A stretch of 61,888 bases of DNA from an uncultured Clostridium sp. (lineage in GTDB: Bacteria > Bacillota > Clostridia > TANB77 > CAG-508): NCBI GenBank assembly GCA_948467875.1, contig CAOKFZ010000001.1, forward strand, positions 1 through 61,888, given 5' to 3'. Shown in pieces: positions 16,793-27,144 of this stretch; positions within the stretch are counted from its first letter, which is position 1; each line of letters starts with the position of its first letter. A model generated the notes under the pieces. The model was not told where the DNA came from and searched no databases. It worked only from the letters and a program-made list of their open reading frames with translations. Made by a program: the position numbers and the translations under genes.

Positions 16793-16814
16793 AGGGCACG
16801 ATACCTCGTGCCCT
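16793..16814 (-). terminator. Hairpin between secG and rnr
   Basis: AGGGCACGA-GGTA-TCGTGCCCT on the minus strand, with no clear T-run. Possibly an attenuating or mRNA-processing hairpin, not a full terminator. Confidence 0.45.
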
Positions 16815-16833
16815 TACATGCTTAATTTTTTAA

Positions 16834-17082
16834 CTACATCACATACAAAATATCTAGCGCAATTGTCAAAATAAAAAATGCAATCATCAAGCCAACTGTT
16901 GCTCTTTTCATTTTTCCTTCTGTCGTTCTACCTTTATTTTTTTCATAAAAGTTATTGGTTGACGAACCAACAATTGCTCCAGATGCTCCATTATCTTCTT
17001 TTGATTGCTTCAAAATTAAAACCACTAAGACCGCACAAATGACAAAATAAATTCCTATTACTATATTTTTTGCTATTTCCAT
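16834..17082 (-). CDS. secG: Preprotein translocase subunit SecG
   Basis: 82 residues with two membrane segments (NIVIGIYFVICAVLVVLILKQ and VGLMIAFFILTIALDILYVM) and the SecG loop SKEDNGASGAIVGSSTNNFY. Accessory subunit of the SecYEG channel. Encoded immediately upstream of rnr. Confidence 0.92.
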   Translation of the reverse strand: MEIAKNIVIGIYFVICAVLVVLILKQSKEDNGASGAIVGSSTNNFYEKNKGRTTEGKMKRATVGLMIAFFILTIALDILYVM

Positions 17083-17189
17083 TTTACATAAACCTCCATT
17101 TTTTAGCTATCCTTCAAATTTTTTATATTTTATCACAATTTCTATAAAAAAGCAAGTTTTTTTATTAAATTTAAATTGTTCTCTTTTTA

Positions 17190-18156
17190 TTATGGCAATA
17201 ACGAACATTCAATATTCAATTTTCCTGTTAATTCACTGTTTTTATATTTTAGAATGCTGACTGATGGTTCCCCTTCATATTTCGGAATTTCCACCAAAAT
17301 TTCCATTACTCCATCATTATCCACATCCAATATGTTCACATTATCCAAACTCAAATAATATTCTGTATTGGTTGTTTGGTTCCATTTTGATTTTTCAATA
17401 TAAGCCAAATCTGCTGTTAATTTTCCTGTAGAATCATACAGCGAAATTTTAGAATATCCTGTTTTTTTATTTGCCAAAATGACAATATTTTCATCTGTTC
17501 CATTTTGATCTAAATCCGTGATAATGGATTTTATGGTATCATAATCTTCCAATAATTTGCTATTGTTTTCTGAAACAACGGTTGGCAATGTATTAATGAT
17601 TTTAATATCCCCCAAAATAGCACGATAGCTTTCTGAGATTGCAATTTTTCCTACATTTTCAATTCCCACTAAATTATCATAAACTAAATTGGTAATTCCC
17701 AATGTGTGATCCTTAAACGCAAAATTTTCATAATTATAATAAGTCACAACATATTTATCTTTGTCTGTGCTGGTGTTATCAATATATTTTAATTCCACTT
17801 GATCCATCTTCGTAGTATCCAAAATCAATCCATTATACAAAACAATCAAATTTTCATTCATCACTTTGCGTGAAGATGCATCTGTTGCAGCAATCGTTGT
17901 ATTAGTCGTGTTGGTTGTATTTCCTACAATTGCTGTTGTCAAAATATTACCAATTGTATCCACCTGTACTTCATTTTGATTGACCGTGTTTTCTTGTGGC
18001 ACAGTCGCATTTTCGATGACATCTTTGTATTCTGACAAATTCATCATATAATAAATCAAAATAGCATTTCCCACAATCAGCACCACAATAATCAGCAAGC
18101 ATATATTTCCGAAGAGATTGAAAATTCATCTTTTTTTCTTCCTTTGTATCCTTCAT
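17190..18156 (-). CDS. Membrane-anchored hypothetical protein, needs +1 shift at CGG
   Basis: Start ATG 18156 follows GGAGG. The first 15 residues (MKDTKEEKKMNFQSL) are cytoplasmic. Then CGG occurs at 18109-18111; skipping C reads Gly16 and opens a transmembrane helix, GNICLLIIVVLIVGNAILIY, followed by an outside domain of about 280 residues. That domain contains a repeat-like segment with DLDQNGTDENIVILANK and DVDNDGVMEILVEIP, calcium-loop-like motifs of VCBS/FG-GAP repeats. Without the shift the product has no membrane helix. Total 321 residues. Function unknown. Confidence 0.7.
18108..18111 (-). other. CGGA +1 frameshift site before a membrane helix
   Basis: In-frame context TCT CTT CGG AAA TAT. 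Dropping the C gives CTT GGA AAT ATA TGC, Leu-Gly-Asn-Ile-Cys, the start of the membrane anchor. Confidence 0.8.
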
Positions 18157-18248
18157 CTTTTCCTCCAAATATTCAATGTTCTTTTTCATTATATCATACT
18201 TCTTAGAAAAATAAAACAGTTTTTTTGAAAATATTTGGACTTTTATAT

Positions 18249-18827
18249 TCATAACAAAATCGGACTAATTTGCTCACCATCTAGCGCATATTCTAGCGTT
18301 TTTTGAATATAAGAAAAATCGCACACAATCGAGCGCGGCTTTGTGATTGGGTTATCTTGCTTAAATGGCACAAAATAATAATTGCTTCGATTCAGCAATT
18401 TCCCAATATTTTCAGCAGCTCCGCTCAAACCATTATTCGTGCTAATACCAATTACCACTGGTCGATTAATACGCAAATGTGATTTAACCGCCATTGTTGC
18501 AGGCGTATCAATAATGTCATATGCCAATTTTGCTATTGTATTTCCCGAGCACGGTGCCACAAGCAAAATATCAAACATTTTTTGTGGACCAATTGGCTCT
18601 GCTACTTGAATGGTATGAATAATTTTGCGCCCAGTCAAGTTTTCAATTTCTGTAATAAAATCTTGCGCTTTCCCAAATTTTGTGTCAAATTCATAACTAT
18701 GAAATGACATAATCGGAAAAACGTTTGCGCCTAGTTTTACCAATTTTTCCATTTCTTTGATAGTCGTTTTAAATGTACAAAATGATCCTGTTAGCACATA
18801 ACCAATATTTTTTCCAACTAATTCCAA
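18249..18827 (-). CDS. spoVFB: Dipicolinate synthase subunit B
   Basis: 192 residues of the flavoprotein-like SpoVFB family: GYVLTGSFCTFKTTIKEMEK at the start, LLVAPCSGNTIAKLAYDIID in the middle and FVPFKQDNPITKPRSIVCDF near the end. With subunit A it makes dipicolinic acid in the mother cell for spore core dehydration. Subunit A is not in this window. The gene is a direct marker of endospore formation. Confidence 0.92.
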   Translation of the reverse strand: MELVGKNIGYVLTGSFCTFKTTIKEMEKLVKLGANVFPIMSFHSYEFDTKFGKAQDFITEIENLTGRKIIHTIQVAEPIGPQKMFDILLVAPCSGNTIAKLAYDIIDTPATMAVKSHLRINRPVVIGISTNNGLSGAAENIGKLLNRSNYYFVPFKQDNPITKPRSIVCDFSYIQKTLEYALDGEQISPILL

Positions 18828-18922
18828 AACATAACCTCCTTATACAAAACGGATTTTGACAATTTTCTGCAAAATCCTTTCTATATTTTATGAAATTATA
18901 TTGATTATGTTAATAAAACAAA

Positions 18923-18939
18923 ATACCCCCAGGGGGTAT
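18923..18939. repeat. ATACCCCC-A-GGGGGTAT palindrome, copy 7
   Basis: Perfect copy between the end of coiled-coil module A and spoVFB, about 15 bases past the module's last stop codon. Confidence 0.7.
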
Positions 18940-18953
18940 CTTGCATTCATCTC

Positions 18954-20231
18954 TTATTCTCTGCCCATTTCTAAGTCATATTGCATTGATTTCACTTGAG
19001 CTTCTTTGATTTGTGTGCTTTCTTGTACTTTATCCAATATTCTATTCGCTGTATTTTTGCCAGTCATCACTAAATTTTGTATCATTTGCCTTCCACCTAA
19101 TATCAATGCATCTTTTGCGGCTCCCATTGCCTCAACTGTCAAAGCACCCACGCCTAAAGCAATCGTTCCCGCTGTTTTTGCTCCTTGAATTGCTTTATCT
19201 TTTGTATTTTTTGCACCTTGTACAACTTTAGAATTGATTACGCTATCTTTTACATTCTCATACGTCTCATGAGCTAATTCTTTTTTATCGTCAATCCACA
19301 TTTCTAGATTTCTTTTACGAAGTTCTTTTTTCACATTTTTCTCAATCTGCTTAATTTGCCTACGATATGCCAACACTCGCTTAAATCTTCCAATAATCGT
19401 TTCTTTTCTCGGTTGTTTCGTTGCTTCTTGTTCTGCCTCAGGCTGTACTTCCTGTTCTTGTTCCTCTTCTGGCTGATTTTCTTCTGTTTCTCTTCTTCTC
19501 TGAGGTTCCCTTTCCTCCTGAACCTCTTTTTGCTCTGGTTGTTGTTCTTCATGCTCCAATTCTGCTGTTTGATTTGCTAATTCTGGATTGGTTAAATGCT
19601 CAATATCAATATTTCTTTCTGCCAACTCAGCTGCAATTCCTTCTTTTACGCCTACAATTTTGACCAATCTTGCTAACAGTGCTTTGAATATACGAATCAA
19701 ACGATTTCTTTCTACTGTTTCCATTTCAGGTTCTTCTACTTCAGGTTCTTCCTCAGTTTTTGAGGTTTCTGGCTCAGCAGTTTGAACTTCTTCTTGAGTT
19801 TTTACTGGTTGCGCTGGTTCTTCGGCTTCTACTTCTTGCTTTTCCAAGTTTTCTTTCTTCTTAGGTTCTTCTTCGAGTGCTTTTTCTGTTCTCTTATCCT
19901 CAAACTTTTGAATTTCATCTGTTGATAATCCTAAATTTTCCAACTCAATTTTAATGATAGCAATTTCTTTCTCTAAATTTTCAATACTTTTCGCATAATT
20001 ATCAGCCACATTTTCATTTGCATTCTCTGCTAAAGCCTCTAGCGTTTCCTTTGCATTAAAAATCTTGTTGAGTTCTTTGTCAGCTACTTCTCGAAAATCA
20101 CTTTCTAATTCTTTTTTTCTATCTTTTAGATTTTTAAGTTCTTCTTCATCAAAAGAAAATCCCATCTCCATAAGTGTGATTTCATTTTCCACATCAGAAA
20201 TTTTTCTACGAATTTCATCTCTTGTATCCAT
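18954..20231 (-). CDS. Large coiled-coil protein of module A
   Basis: 425 residues and highly charged. N-terminal coiled coil (MDTRDEIRRKISDVENEITL and onward), a long Glu/Pro/Gln-rich linker (about 130-260, many EE, EPE and QPE runs), then a helical C-terminal region with amphipathic GAKTAGTIALGVGALTVEAM (near 360). No catalytic motif found. It follows a 54-residue gene by two bases. Its C-terminal layout (VKDSVINSKVVQGAKNTKDK) is echoed in the module B protein at 35256-37652. Function unknown; possibly a structural or scaffold protein. Confidence 0.7.
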   Translation of the reverse strand: MDTRDEIRRKISDVENEITLMEMGFSFDEEELKNLKDRKKELESDFREVADKELNKIFNAKETLEALAENANENVADNYAKSIENLEKEIAIIKIELENLGLSTDEIQKFEDKRTEKALEEEPKKKENLEKQEVEAEEPAQPVKTQEEVQTAEPETSKTEEEPEVEEPEMETVERNRLIRIFKALLARLVKIVGVKEGIAAELAERNIDIEHLTNPELANQTAELEHEEQQPEQKEVQEEREPQRRRETEENQPEEEQEQEVQPEAEQEATKQPRKETIIGRFKRVLAYRRQIKQIEKNVKKELRKRNLEMWIDDKKELAHETYENVKDSVINSKVVQGAKNTKDKAIQGAKTAGTIALGVGALTVEAMGAAKDALILGGRQMIQNLVMTGKNTANRILDKVQESTQIKEAQVKSMQYDLEMGRE

Positions 20232-20233
20232 TT

Positions 20234-20398
20234 TTAAAATTCCTCTCTCATTTTATTCAAATTTGCTCGAATTGCTTCCTTTTTTAGCACTTGCACATCT
20301 CGCAAACTTTCCAACATACTGGCTAATTCATCTTCTTTTGCCTCATTCAAATTCACAATTCTGCCATCAAAAAAAACTTCACCCAATTTATTATCCAT
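20234..20398 (-). CDS. Small conserved protein of module A
   Basis: 54 residues, MDNKLGEVFFDGRIVNLNEA and so on, too short for ordinary ORF lists. It matches the module B protein at 37655-37819 in most positions (LGE-F--G---NL, ELE/ELA, VQV-KKE-I--NL-KMR), which shows that both are real genes. It sits between the two coiled-coil genes, as in module B. Confidence 0.8.
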   Translation of the reverse strand: MDNKLGEVFFDGRIVNLNEAKEDELASMLESLRDVQVLKKEAIRANLNKMREEF

Positions 20399-20401
20399 CT
20401 T

Positions 20402-21133
20402 TTAACCCTCTATCATCTCATTAAAACTCTTTTGTGTTTGCGCTATTGCATCTTTAATAATCGCAATATTTTTTATCATTTCTTCTTCGATTTTCTTGAC
20501 ATCCTCAACAACTCTTGCCAACAAATCTTCCATCTCTTTATAAGAAGCCTTAATCACAAAATTTTCTACTTTTGATTTTCCACTAAACAAATTGCCAAAC
20601 TTATGAAAAAAACTCGCCTTCCCTTTGCTCAATTGTTTATCTTTAGCAGGAAAAATTTCCTCCATTTTAGCCTTCAATTGAAGTTTGCAATCATCTAACT
20701 GTCTTTTGCATTCCCCTAATACAATTTCATAATTAATAATCTTCTGCTCCACAGCCTCTCTTCTTTTTTCCTCTTTTGAGCAAATACAAATTTTTTCATT
20801 TGCAAATGCAATTTTTTGATTGTTTTGTATGTCCTGCAAATCTTTCAAAATGGCACAAAAATACTGATTATATTGACCGATGATTACGTCCATATTTTTC
20901 GCATAATTTTCCAAAATCTGTTTGACATCTATGTCATAATTTTCTTTCTTTTTTCCATAAAACTTAATTTGCTCGCCTAGGCTATTTTCCAAAGCCTGGA
21001 TTTTCTCTGCCTTCATCTGCTCGCATTGATTGATATACATAGCAGAAAAAATTCTGATTTCATCTTGCTCAGCTGCACTAAGTTCTCGCATATTGGTTAA
21101 CAAATCTTTTTCCAAATCCACTCCGATACTCAT
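20402..21133 (-). CDS. Coiled-coil protein of module A, paralogue of 37825-38550
   Basis: 243 residues, nearly all helical. Aligns end to end with the module B protein: VDLEKDLLTNMRELSAAEQD against VNLEKELVANLNELTGSEQD; a shared YEIVLGECKRQLDDCKL against YEIVIGECKKQLQDCKL; and a shared GKSKVENFVIK against GKSKIEQFVIK. Four nearby cysteines are partly conserved. It overlaps the upstream 61-residue gene by four bases. Function unknown. Confidence 0.8.
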   Translation of the reverse strand: MSIGVDLEKDLLTNMRELSAAEQDEIRIFSAMYINQCEQMKAEKIQALENSLGEQIKFYGKKKENYDIDVKQILENYAKNMDVIIGQYNQYFCAILKDLQDIQNNQKIAFANEKICICSKEEKRREAVEQKIINYEIVLGECKRQLDDCKLQLKAKMEEIFPAKDKQLSKGKASFFHKFGNLFSGKSKVENFVIKASYKEMEDLLARVVEDVKKIEEEMIKNIAIIKDAIAQTQKSFNEMIEG

Positions 21134-21315
21134 ATTTCTTCTCCTTTTATCGTTCTTAAAAATGGATATTTGCTTAAATATTGATTGATTACATTTTTCA
21201 ATTTACCTTCCGTTCTTTCTATATTTTTATAAAAAGTAACCAATTCTTCATCACTCAATCTTGATAAATCAACGTTTTCCCATCTCTCGATTTTCTTATC
21301 AATACTCTCCTCCAT
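21130..21315 (-). CDS. Small protein opening module A
   Basis: 61 residues, MEESIDKKIERWENVDLSRL and onward, predicted helical hairpin. ATG has GGAGG upstream and the stop overlaps the next gene's start (ATGA type). No equivalent is seen in module B. Function unknown. Confidence 0.7.
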   Translation of the reverse strand: MEESIDKKIERWENVDLSRLSDEELVTFYKNIERTEGKLKNVINQYLSKYPFLRTIKGEEI

Positions 21316-21446
21316 GCTTCCTCCTTTTTCTTTTGCTTAAATTTCCAACTTCTTTTTTATTATAATATATTTGTAACCATAAAGTCAACGCGTTTCATAT
21401 TAAGTTTTTGTAACAAATCGATTACAGAAACATTACAAATTATAAA

Positions 21447-23691
21447 TCACTTTTCATCAATCCAAGTATCTATTTTTATTTGTGATTTTGCATTAATTTC
21501 CAGCATCACTTCCCCACTCCAATCTGTTCGAAACACTTTTGCACCACCATTTTGCAATCTCGAAATTACATCTTTATTCGGATGCCCATATTTATTGTCT
21601 TCTCCTACTCCAATAACTGCAATTTGTGGCATTATTTTATCAACAATCTCCTGAATCGATGATGACTTTGACCCATGATGCGCCACTTTCAAAGCATTAC
21701 AATTTAAAACTGTTGTCTGTGCATATTTCTCAAGAACTGCTTTTTCTGCGATTTCTTCAATATCACCTGTAAATAACATGCTAAAGTTACCATATTTTAA
21801 CTTTCCCATAATAGAATTATTGTTAATTCCATTATCCGAAATCATTTGCGTGCCATCTGGCCACAAAACTTGAAATTCCGTCTCTTTGTCAATTTTAATT
21901 AAATCTCCTGCTTGCACTGAAAGAACCTCTACCTTTTTTTCTTTTGCCAATGTTAAAAATTCAGTACAATTTTTATACTCAGCATCTTGTTTTCCTATCA
22001 CAATTGTATCAACTTTTAAATTTTCCAACACAGCAAACAAGCCTCCACAGTGGTCTGCGTCAAAATGCGACACCATCAAAAAATCAATTTTTGTGATTTT
22101 TCGATCCAACAAATATGGCACAACTACATTTTCACCATAATCATAATTTTGATTATTCCCTCCATCTATGATTAAATTTTTTCCTTGGGAAGTTTGAATA
22201 ACTGCGCAATCTCCGTTGCCCAACATCCACAAAATAAATTCTCAAATTTCTCGGAAGCAAACTGATAAACTGAAAACCAAAAATAATCACGCTGCTACAT
22301 ATTAGTACTTTTTTCCAATATTTTTTGCCAAAATCTTTATAACCAGTTCCTAAAATAAATTTTAAAAATTTGATTTTTCTTGTTTGAAATAAATAAATGA
22401 GCCCAACTATTCCAGCATAATACAACAGAATTTGCCAAAAATCTGGTGTTGCCACATACATTTTTGAAAACGGCAATGTACTACAAAACTCTGCAATTTT
22501 AAACAAAATGAAAATCAAAAATTGTTCAAAAATCGCAAGAAATTTTCCAATTGGTGGCAACAGTGCTCCCAGTATTAGGCTCATATAGCCCAATGCCAAC
22601 AATGGACCAACTAAAAAATAAATCAATAAATTTGACACAAAAAAAGTAAAAGAAACTGTATTGAAACAATAAATCATTATTGGCAAAATCAAAATTTGTG
22701 CTGAAAAACTCACTAAAAATACACCTAAAAATGACTTCAAAAATTTTGACTTGATTTTAAATTTACATTCGATGAAACGTTTAAAAAATTTATGAAACAA
22801 CACTATGCCCAGCGTTCCACCAAAAGAGAGCCACATCCCAACAGAAAAAATATGGTATGGATTCATCAAAAGTAACAACAAAAATGTAAATAAAATGGTA
22901 ATATAAAAATTATTTTTTCGATAAAAATTCTGGCTTACTAACATCATCACACTCATGATACAAGCCCTTAAACATGATGGCGCCATTCCCGTAATCACTA
23001 CAAAAAATCCTAAAATGCCAATCATCATATAATTTTTGAGCTTTCGACTATTGACCAGTTTATCCAAAATCAACTGCATACCAAGCATCACATAGGAAAC
23101 GTGCATTCCTGAAATCGCAAGCACATGAGACATACTGCTACTTTTGAAATTCTCTTTTATCTCATCATCCAGCTCATTACTATCTCCCAACAAAATTCCT
23201 TTCAAAAACGCATTTTCATTTTCTTTATAGAGATTATCCAAAACTTCATACAGTTTTGTCTTCAAGACAAATATTTTTTCAAAAACTCCTTTCTTATGTC
23301 CCAAAACTTGCGGATTTTTCACATAAACACTTCCATAAATTTTGCTTTGTTTCAAATAATCTCGATAGCTAAATCCCTTATAATTTCTGCTTTTTGCTCC
23401 TTTTGAAAAAGTCCCTGAAATCTGAATCACATCCCCATAACTTAAATGGCAACTTTTATCTGTGTAAACAATTATTTTGGTATCTTGCGTTTTTTCAAGA
23501 TTGGAGTTCAAAATTTTTACTGTATAACAATTTGACTTCTCCTTCTGAATTTTGCTACTTACAACTTCTGCAACAGCTACTAATTCTGCCTCTTCTGGAT
23601 ATTTTTTATCAAACGAAAAAACGAGGGCAATATCCAAATAAAGCCCCCATCCTATTATTAAAATCAATATTATTTTTAAAATTTTATTCAT
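21447..23691 (-). CDS. comEC: DNA internalization protein ComEC/Rec2, needs +1 shift at CGG
   Basis: Channel for uptake of single-stranded DNA in competence. N-terminal DUF4131 region, then the competence domain with many membrane helices (LLGDSNELDDEIKENFKSSS, MSHVLAISGMHVSYV), then a metallo-beta-lactamase domain (HFDADHCGG, VAHHGSKSSS). The frame breaks at CGG 22213-22215 inside the conserved DVGQGD motif; skipping C yields VDVGQGDCAVIQTS. The restored protein has 747 residues, normal for full-length ComEC. Unshifted, it would end at 512 residues and lack the nuclease-like domain. Confidence 0.92.
22212..22215 (-). other. CGGA +1 frameshift site in comEC
   Basis: Context GGG CAA CGG AGA TTG. 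Dropping C gives CAA GGA GAT TGC, Gln-Gly-Asp-Cys, which completes the family motif DVGQGD. Confidence 0.9.
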
Positions 23692-23714
23692 GGCTAAATT
23701 TCCTCCTTAAAAAT

Positions 23715-25127
23715 TTAGCCCCCAGCAATCCTCCTTGCGGTCACAAATCTTTGTGAATAATAAGAATTTGTATTCAAATTGTCAATTACCACACCTCTTT
23801 GTGGATTGGCACTATGAATAAAATCTCCCCCTTGGATATAAATTCCACAATGCCCAATTTTCGTTTTACCGTCATCATAAAATAGAATTAAGTCACCCAT
23901 TTGCAAATTGACTCGGTCCACAGGAGTTCCTAAACTTGTTTGACTCGCGGCCACCTGCCCCAAAGAATACCCAAAATGACCAAACACGTAACGTGTAAAT
24001 CCGGAGCAATCAAAACCACTCTCTGGCGAACTTTTTCCTAGCACATATGGATAACCCAAATATTGTTTGGCAAATGTCACAACATCTGCCCCTGCCACAC
24101 TTGGCGTTGCCACAGGTTCTTGCTGCGTTTGCTCTGACACAGTATTTTCTCTTTCTTCTGTCATTCCTCTTGAAGTAACATCTTTTTCTTTTACCAATGT
24201 TTTGCTGACATAACCTTCTTTGATTGAACTTGTTGTAATTTTATAAAAACCATTTTCTTCAGCTACAATCGTAACTATATCATCTTCGTCTAATGTATCC
24301 ACAATGTCTGAATTTTTCGTCGCCGCTTTTCGCACTCTTGCCGTTTCCACGATTACAACTGCTTTTCTTTGTATTGTATTATTTTCACTTGTCGTATTGG
24401 TTGCTGGTTTTGGATTCTCTGGTTGTGAAGGAACTACAGGTTCTGCTGGTGTCGTATTTTGTGGTTCTTCTGGCTTTGGTGGTTCTGGTTGTTGTACCAC
24501 TGGCTGAGGTACTTCAGGTGTAGTTGGTATTTGCGCAACTGGTGTTTGCGAAATAATCTTTGATTTTGTCGTCCACCCTGAAATCGTTTCATTTGTTATT
24601 TTATACCAATTCCCAATTTTCTGTTCCACTGTCATTTCCGTTCCTTGGGCTGCTGTTTGGTTTGCATGAGAAGAAAAATTCGGTAACCTTCTAAGAGAAA
24701 CCGCATTTGGCAAAACCACTTTTTGTCCCACATTTACATTTTCCACATTCTCTGCTTGGCTAATTGGCTGTTCTGGAAGCACATTTTGTACATTTGTGGT
24801 ATTCTTTTCTTCTGCATTACTTGGGCTGTTCTTTTCTGTTTCTTGTGCAGTCGCAACTGGCTGTTTCGTTTGTTCTACTTTAAAAAACTCTGCTTTAGCA
24901 AACCCAACCGAACTTCCATATTGCACTTTATACCATTCGCCATTTTCCTCCAAAATAGTAACTTCATCATCTTCATAAATATTGGTAATAATATTGCTAT
25001 CTGTTGATGCAGCTTCTCGAATGCGAACTGCCGCCACTTTAACCGTCGCCTTCCTCGTCTCCGCATACGAAAAATTTGTTATTAATATGATACAAACGAT
25101 TAATAATGAAAAAATAATTTTTTTCAT
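23715..25127 (-). CDS. Secreted NlpC/P60 endopeptidase with SH3 repeats
   Basis: Start ATG 25127, after AAAGGATG; the signal peptide is MKKIIFSLLIVCIILITNFS, cleaved near YAE. Three bacterial SH3 domains (about 26-80, 135-190 and 250-310) are separated by a Pro/Gln/Glu-rich linker. The C-terminal NlpC/P60 domain has the catalytic Cys in FDCSGFTRYVF, His in IGHCGIYI and a third residue in FIHSANP. It cleaves peptidoglycan stem peptides outside the cell. It lies between comEC and aspS in the same direction. Confidence 0.9.
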   Translation of the reverse strand: MKKIIFSLLIVCIILITNFSYAETRKATVKVAAVRIREAASTDSNIITNIYEDDEVTILEENGEWYKVQYGSSVGFAKAEFFKVEQTKQPVATAQETEKNSPSNAEEKNTTNVQNVLPEQPISQAENVENVNVGQKVVLPNAVSLRRLPNFSSHANQTAAQGTEMTVEQKIGNWYKITNETISGWTTKSKIISQTPVAQIPTTPEVPQPVVQQPEPPKPEEPQNTTPAEPVVPSQPENPKPATNTTSENNTIQRKAVVIVETARVRKAATKNSDIVDTLDEDDIVTIVAEENGFYKITTSSIKEGYVSKTLVKEKDVTSRGMTEERENTVSEQTQQEPVATPSVAGADVVTFAKQYLGYPYVLGKSSPESGFDCSGFTRYVFGHFGYSLGQVAASQTSLGTPVDRVNLQMGDLILFYDDGKTKIGHCGIYIQGGDFIHSANPQRGVVIDNLNTNSYYSQRFVTARRIAGG

Positions 25128-25169
25128 CTCACACATCCTTTCTTACTAAAAAACATTCCATCCAAAAGT

Positions 25170-25250
25170 AATTTTTTATAGAAGATAACATTTTCGTTGA
25201 AAATATTATCTAAGTTATCTGTAACGCTCCTTCGTCGCTAACAGCTAACT
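25170..25250. repeat. Two-hairpin dispersed repeat, copy 1
   Basis: Hairpin AGATAA..TTATCT followed by CTAAGTTATCTGTAA, CTTCGT and ACAGCTAACTTA. Shares sequence and layout with 28727-28792. It covers the last codons of aspS. Confidence 0.55.
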
Positions 25251-26992
25251 TAATATGCACCTCTTCTAGCTGTTTTGGAAACACCTCTGATGGCGCATTC
25301 ATCATCACATCGCGTGCTTTTTTATTTTTTGGAAAAGCAATCACTTCACGAATGGAATCTTCTTTTGCTAGCAACATAACAATTCGCTCAATTCCAGCAG
25401 CAGCCCCAGCATGTGGCGGTGTTCCAAACGCAAATGCATGATACAAAGCACCAAATTTCTTCTTAATATCTTCTTCACTATAACCTGCTATTTCAAACGC
25501 CTTTAGCATAATTTCTTGATTATGATTTCGAACAGCTCCGTGATGCCAATTCATAGCCATTTCCAACCAAGTCATATTGATACGCATAAATCTCTAATGG
25601 ATTTTTATTTTGCAATGCCTCCATTCCGCCTTGTGGCATTGAAAATGGATTATGATTAAAATCAATCGTGCCTTCCTCTGATAATTCATACATCGGAAAA
25701 TCTACAATAAAACAAAAACGATATACATCTTTTTCTAGCAAATCAAACTCTTCGCCCAATTTTATTCTCACGCCACCTGCGATTTTTGTTGCTTTATTTT
25801 TTTCATCTGCCACAAAAAAGATTGCAGAATTTGGCTCTACCTTTATTTTCTCAAATATTTTCGTTTTTCTTGCTTCATCAATAAATTTACTAATTCCACC
25901 ATTTAACTGGTTTTCAGTATCTACTTTTACCCAAGCAAGCCCTTTTGCACTTAATTCTTGAACAGCAAAATCCGATAAATTGTCAAAAAATTTACGCGGT
26001 TTTTCAGCCCCATTTTTTACCACAATTGCTTTGACAGTTTTCCCCTCAAATGCTTTAAATTCTATGTTTTCAAAAATATCTGTCAAATCACAAATCAATA
26101 ATGGATTTCTCAAATCAGGTTTATCTGTGCCATATTTTTCCATCGCTTCTTTGTAAGGAATTCGAACAAATGGCGCCTCGCTCACTTTCCAATTTGAATT
26201 CGCCTGAAACACTTTGGTAATGACGGTTTCTATCACACCAAAAACATCTTCTTGGGTGGCAAAAGACATTTCAAAATCCCATTGATAAAACTCGCCTGGA
26301 CTGCGGTCTGCTCTTGGATCTTCGTCACGAAAACAAGGTGCAATTTGATAATATTTTTCAAAACCAGACACCATCAATAATTGCTTAAACTGTTGTGGCG
26401 CCTGTGGAAGTGCATAAAATTCGCCTGGATGCAATCTACTTGGTACCAAAAAATCACGTGCTCCTTCTGGCGAAGAATTTGCTAAAATCGGTGTTTGAAT
26501 TTCCGTAAAATCTAATTCATCCATTTCCTTTCGAAAATCTTTCAAAACTTTAGAACGCAATTTGATATTTTGATGAATTTTGGCATTTCGTAAATCCAAA
26601 AAACGATACTCTAATCGCAAATCTTCTCTTACATTTTGCCCTTCACTATTAATTTCAAAAGGAAGATTTGCCTTGCATTTTCCAAGAATGGTCAAATCAA
26701 TAGCCACAACTTCAATTTCGCCTGTTGCAATTTTGTCATTTTTGCTACTTCTCTCTAGCACTTTCCCTCTAACCGTTATCGTGCATTCTTTCGTCAAACC
26801 TTTTATTTTATCAACCAGGTTCGCTTCCTCATTTATCACAATTTGGGTAATACCATTTTCATCACGCAAATCTAAAAATATCATTTTTCCCAAATTTCGA
26901 ATAGTTTGCACAAATCCACTTAAAACAACTTCCTCTCCAATATGCCTGATATTTAGTTCTCCACAAGAATGGGTTCTATATTGATTTTTCAT
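25210..26992 (-). CDS. aspS: Aspartyl-tRNA synthetase, needs +1 shift at CGG
   Basis: Class II synthetase that charges tRNA-Asp. Start at ATG 26992 ([14 protein letters not shown]). Anticodon-binding OB fold (about 15-105), motif 2 [17 protein letters not shown], a GAD insert, and motif 3 [13 protein letters not shown] near the end. The frame breaks at CGG 25538-25540; skipping C gives [16 protein letters not shown], the expected sequence. Full length 593 residues, normal. Without the shift the protein ends before motif 3 and cannot bind ATP, so decoding must be efficient. The last dozen residues (SDEGALQIT) come from an overlapping dispersed repeat. Confidence 0.94.
25537..25540 (-). other. 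CGGA +1 frameshift site in aspS
   Basis: Context GCA TCA CGG AGC TGT. Dropping C gives TCA GGA GCT GTT, Ser-Gly-Ala-Val; Ser-Gly is typical here in clostridial AspRS. Confidence 0.9.
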
Positions 26993-27109
26993 TAAAATTA
27001 TCCTCCCAATCAATTTTGAAAAACTTCTCTTCAAAATTGTAGATTTATTATATAACATTATTTGGAAATTTTCAATTGTTTTGAGAAATATTTTTGAAAA
27101 GAAAACTTA

Positions 27110-27134
27110 AGTGAAGGATATACAATCCTTCACT
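27110..27134 (-). terminator. Terminator after pilin-like gene
   Basis: AGTGAAGGAT-TGTAT-ATCCTTCACT hairpin followed on the minus strand by TTAAGTTTTC. Confidence 0.7.
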
Positions 27135-27144
27135 GATTAAATCT

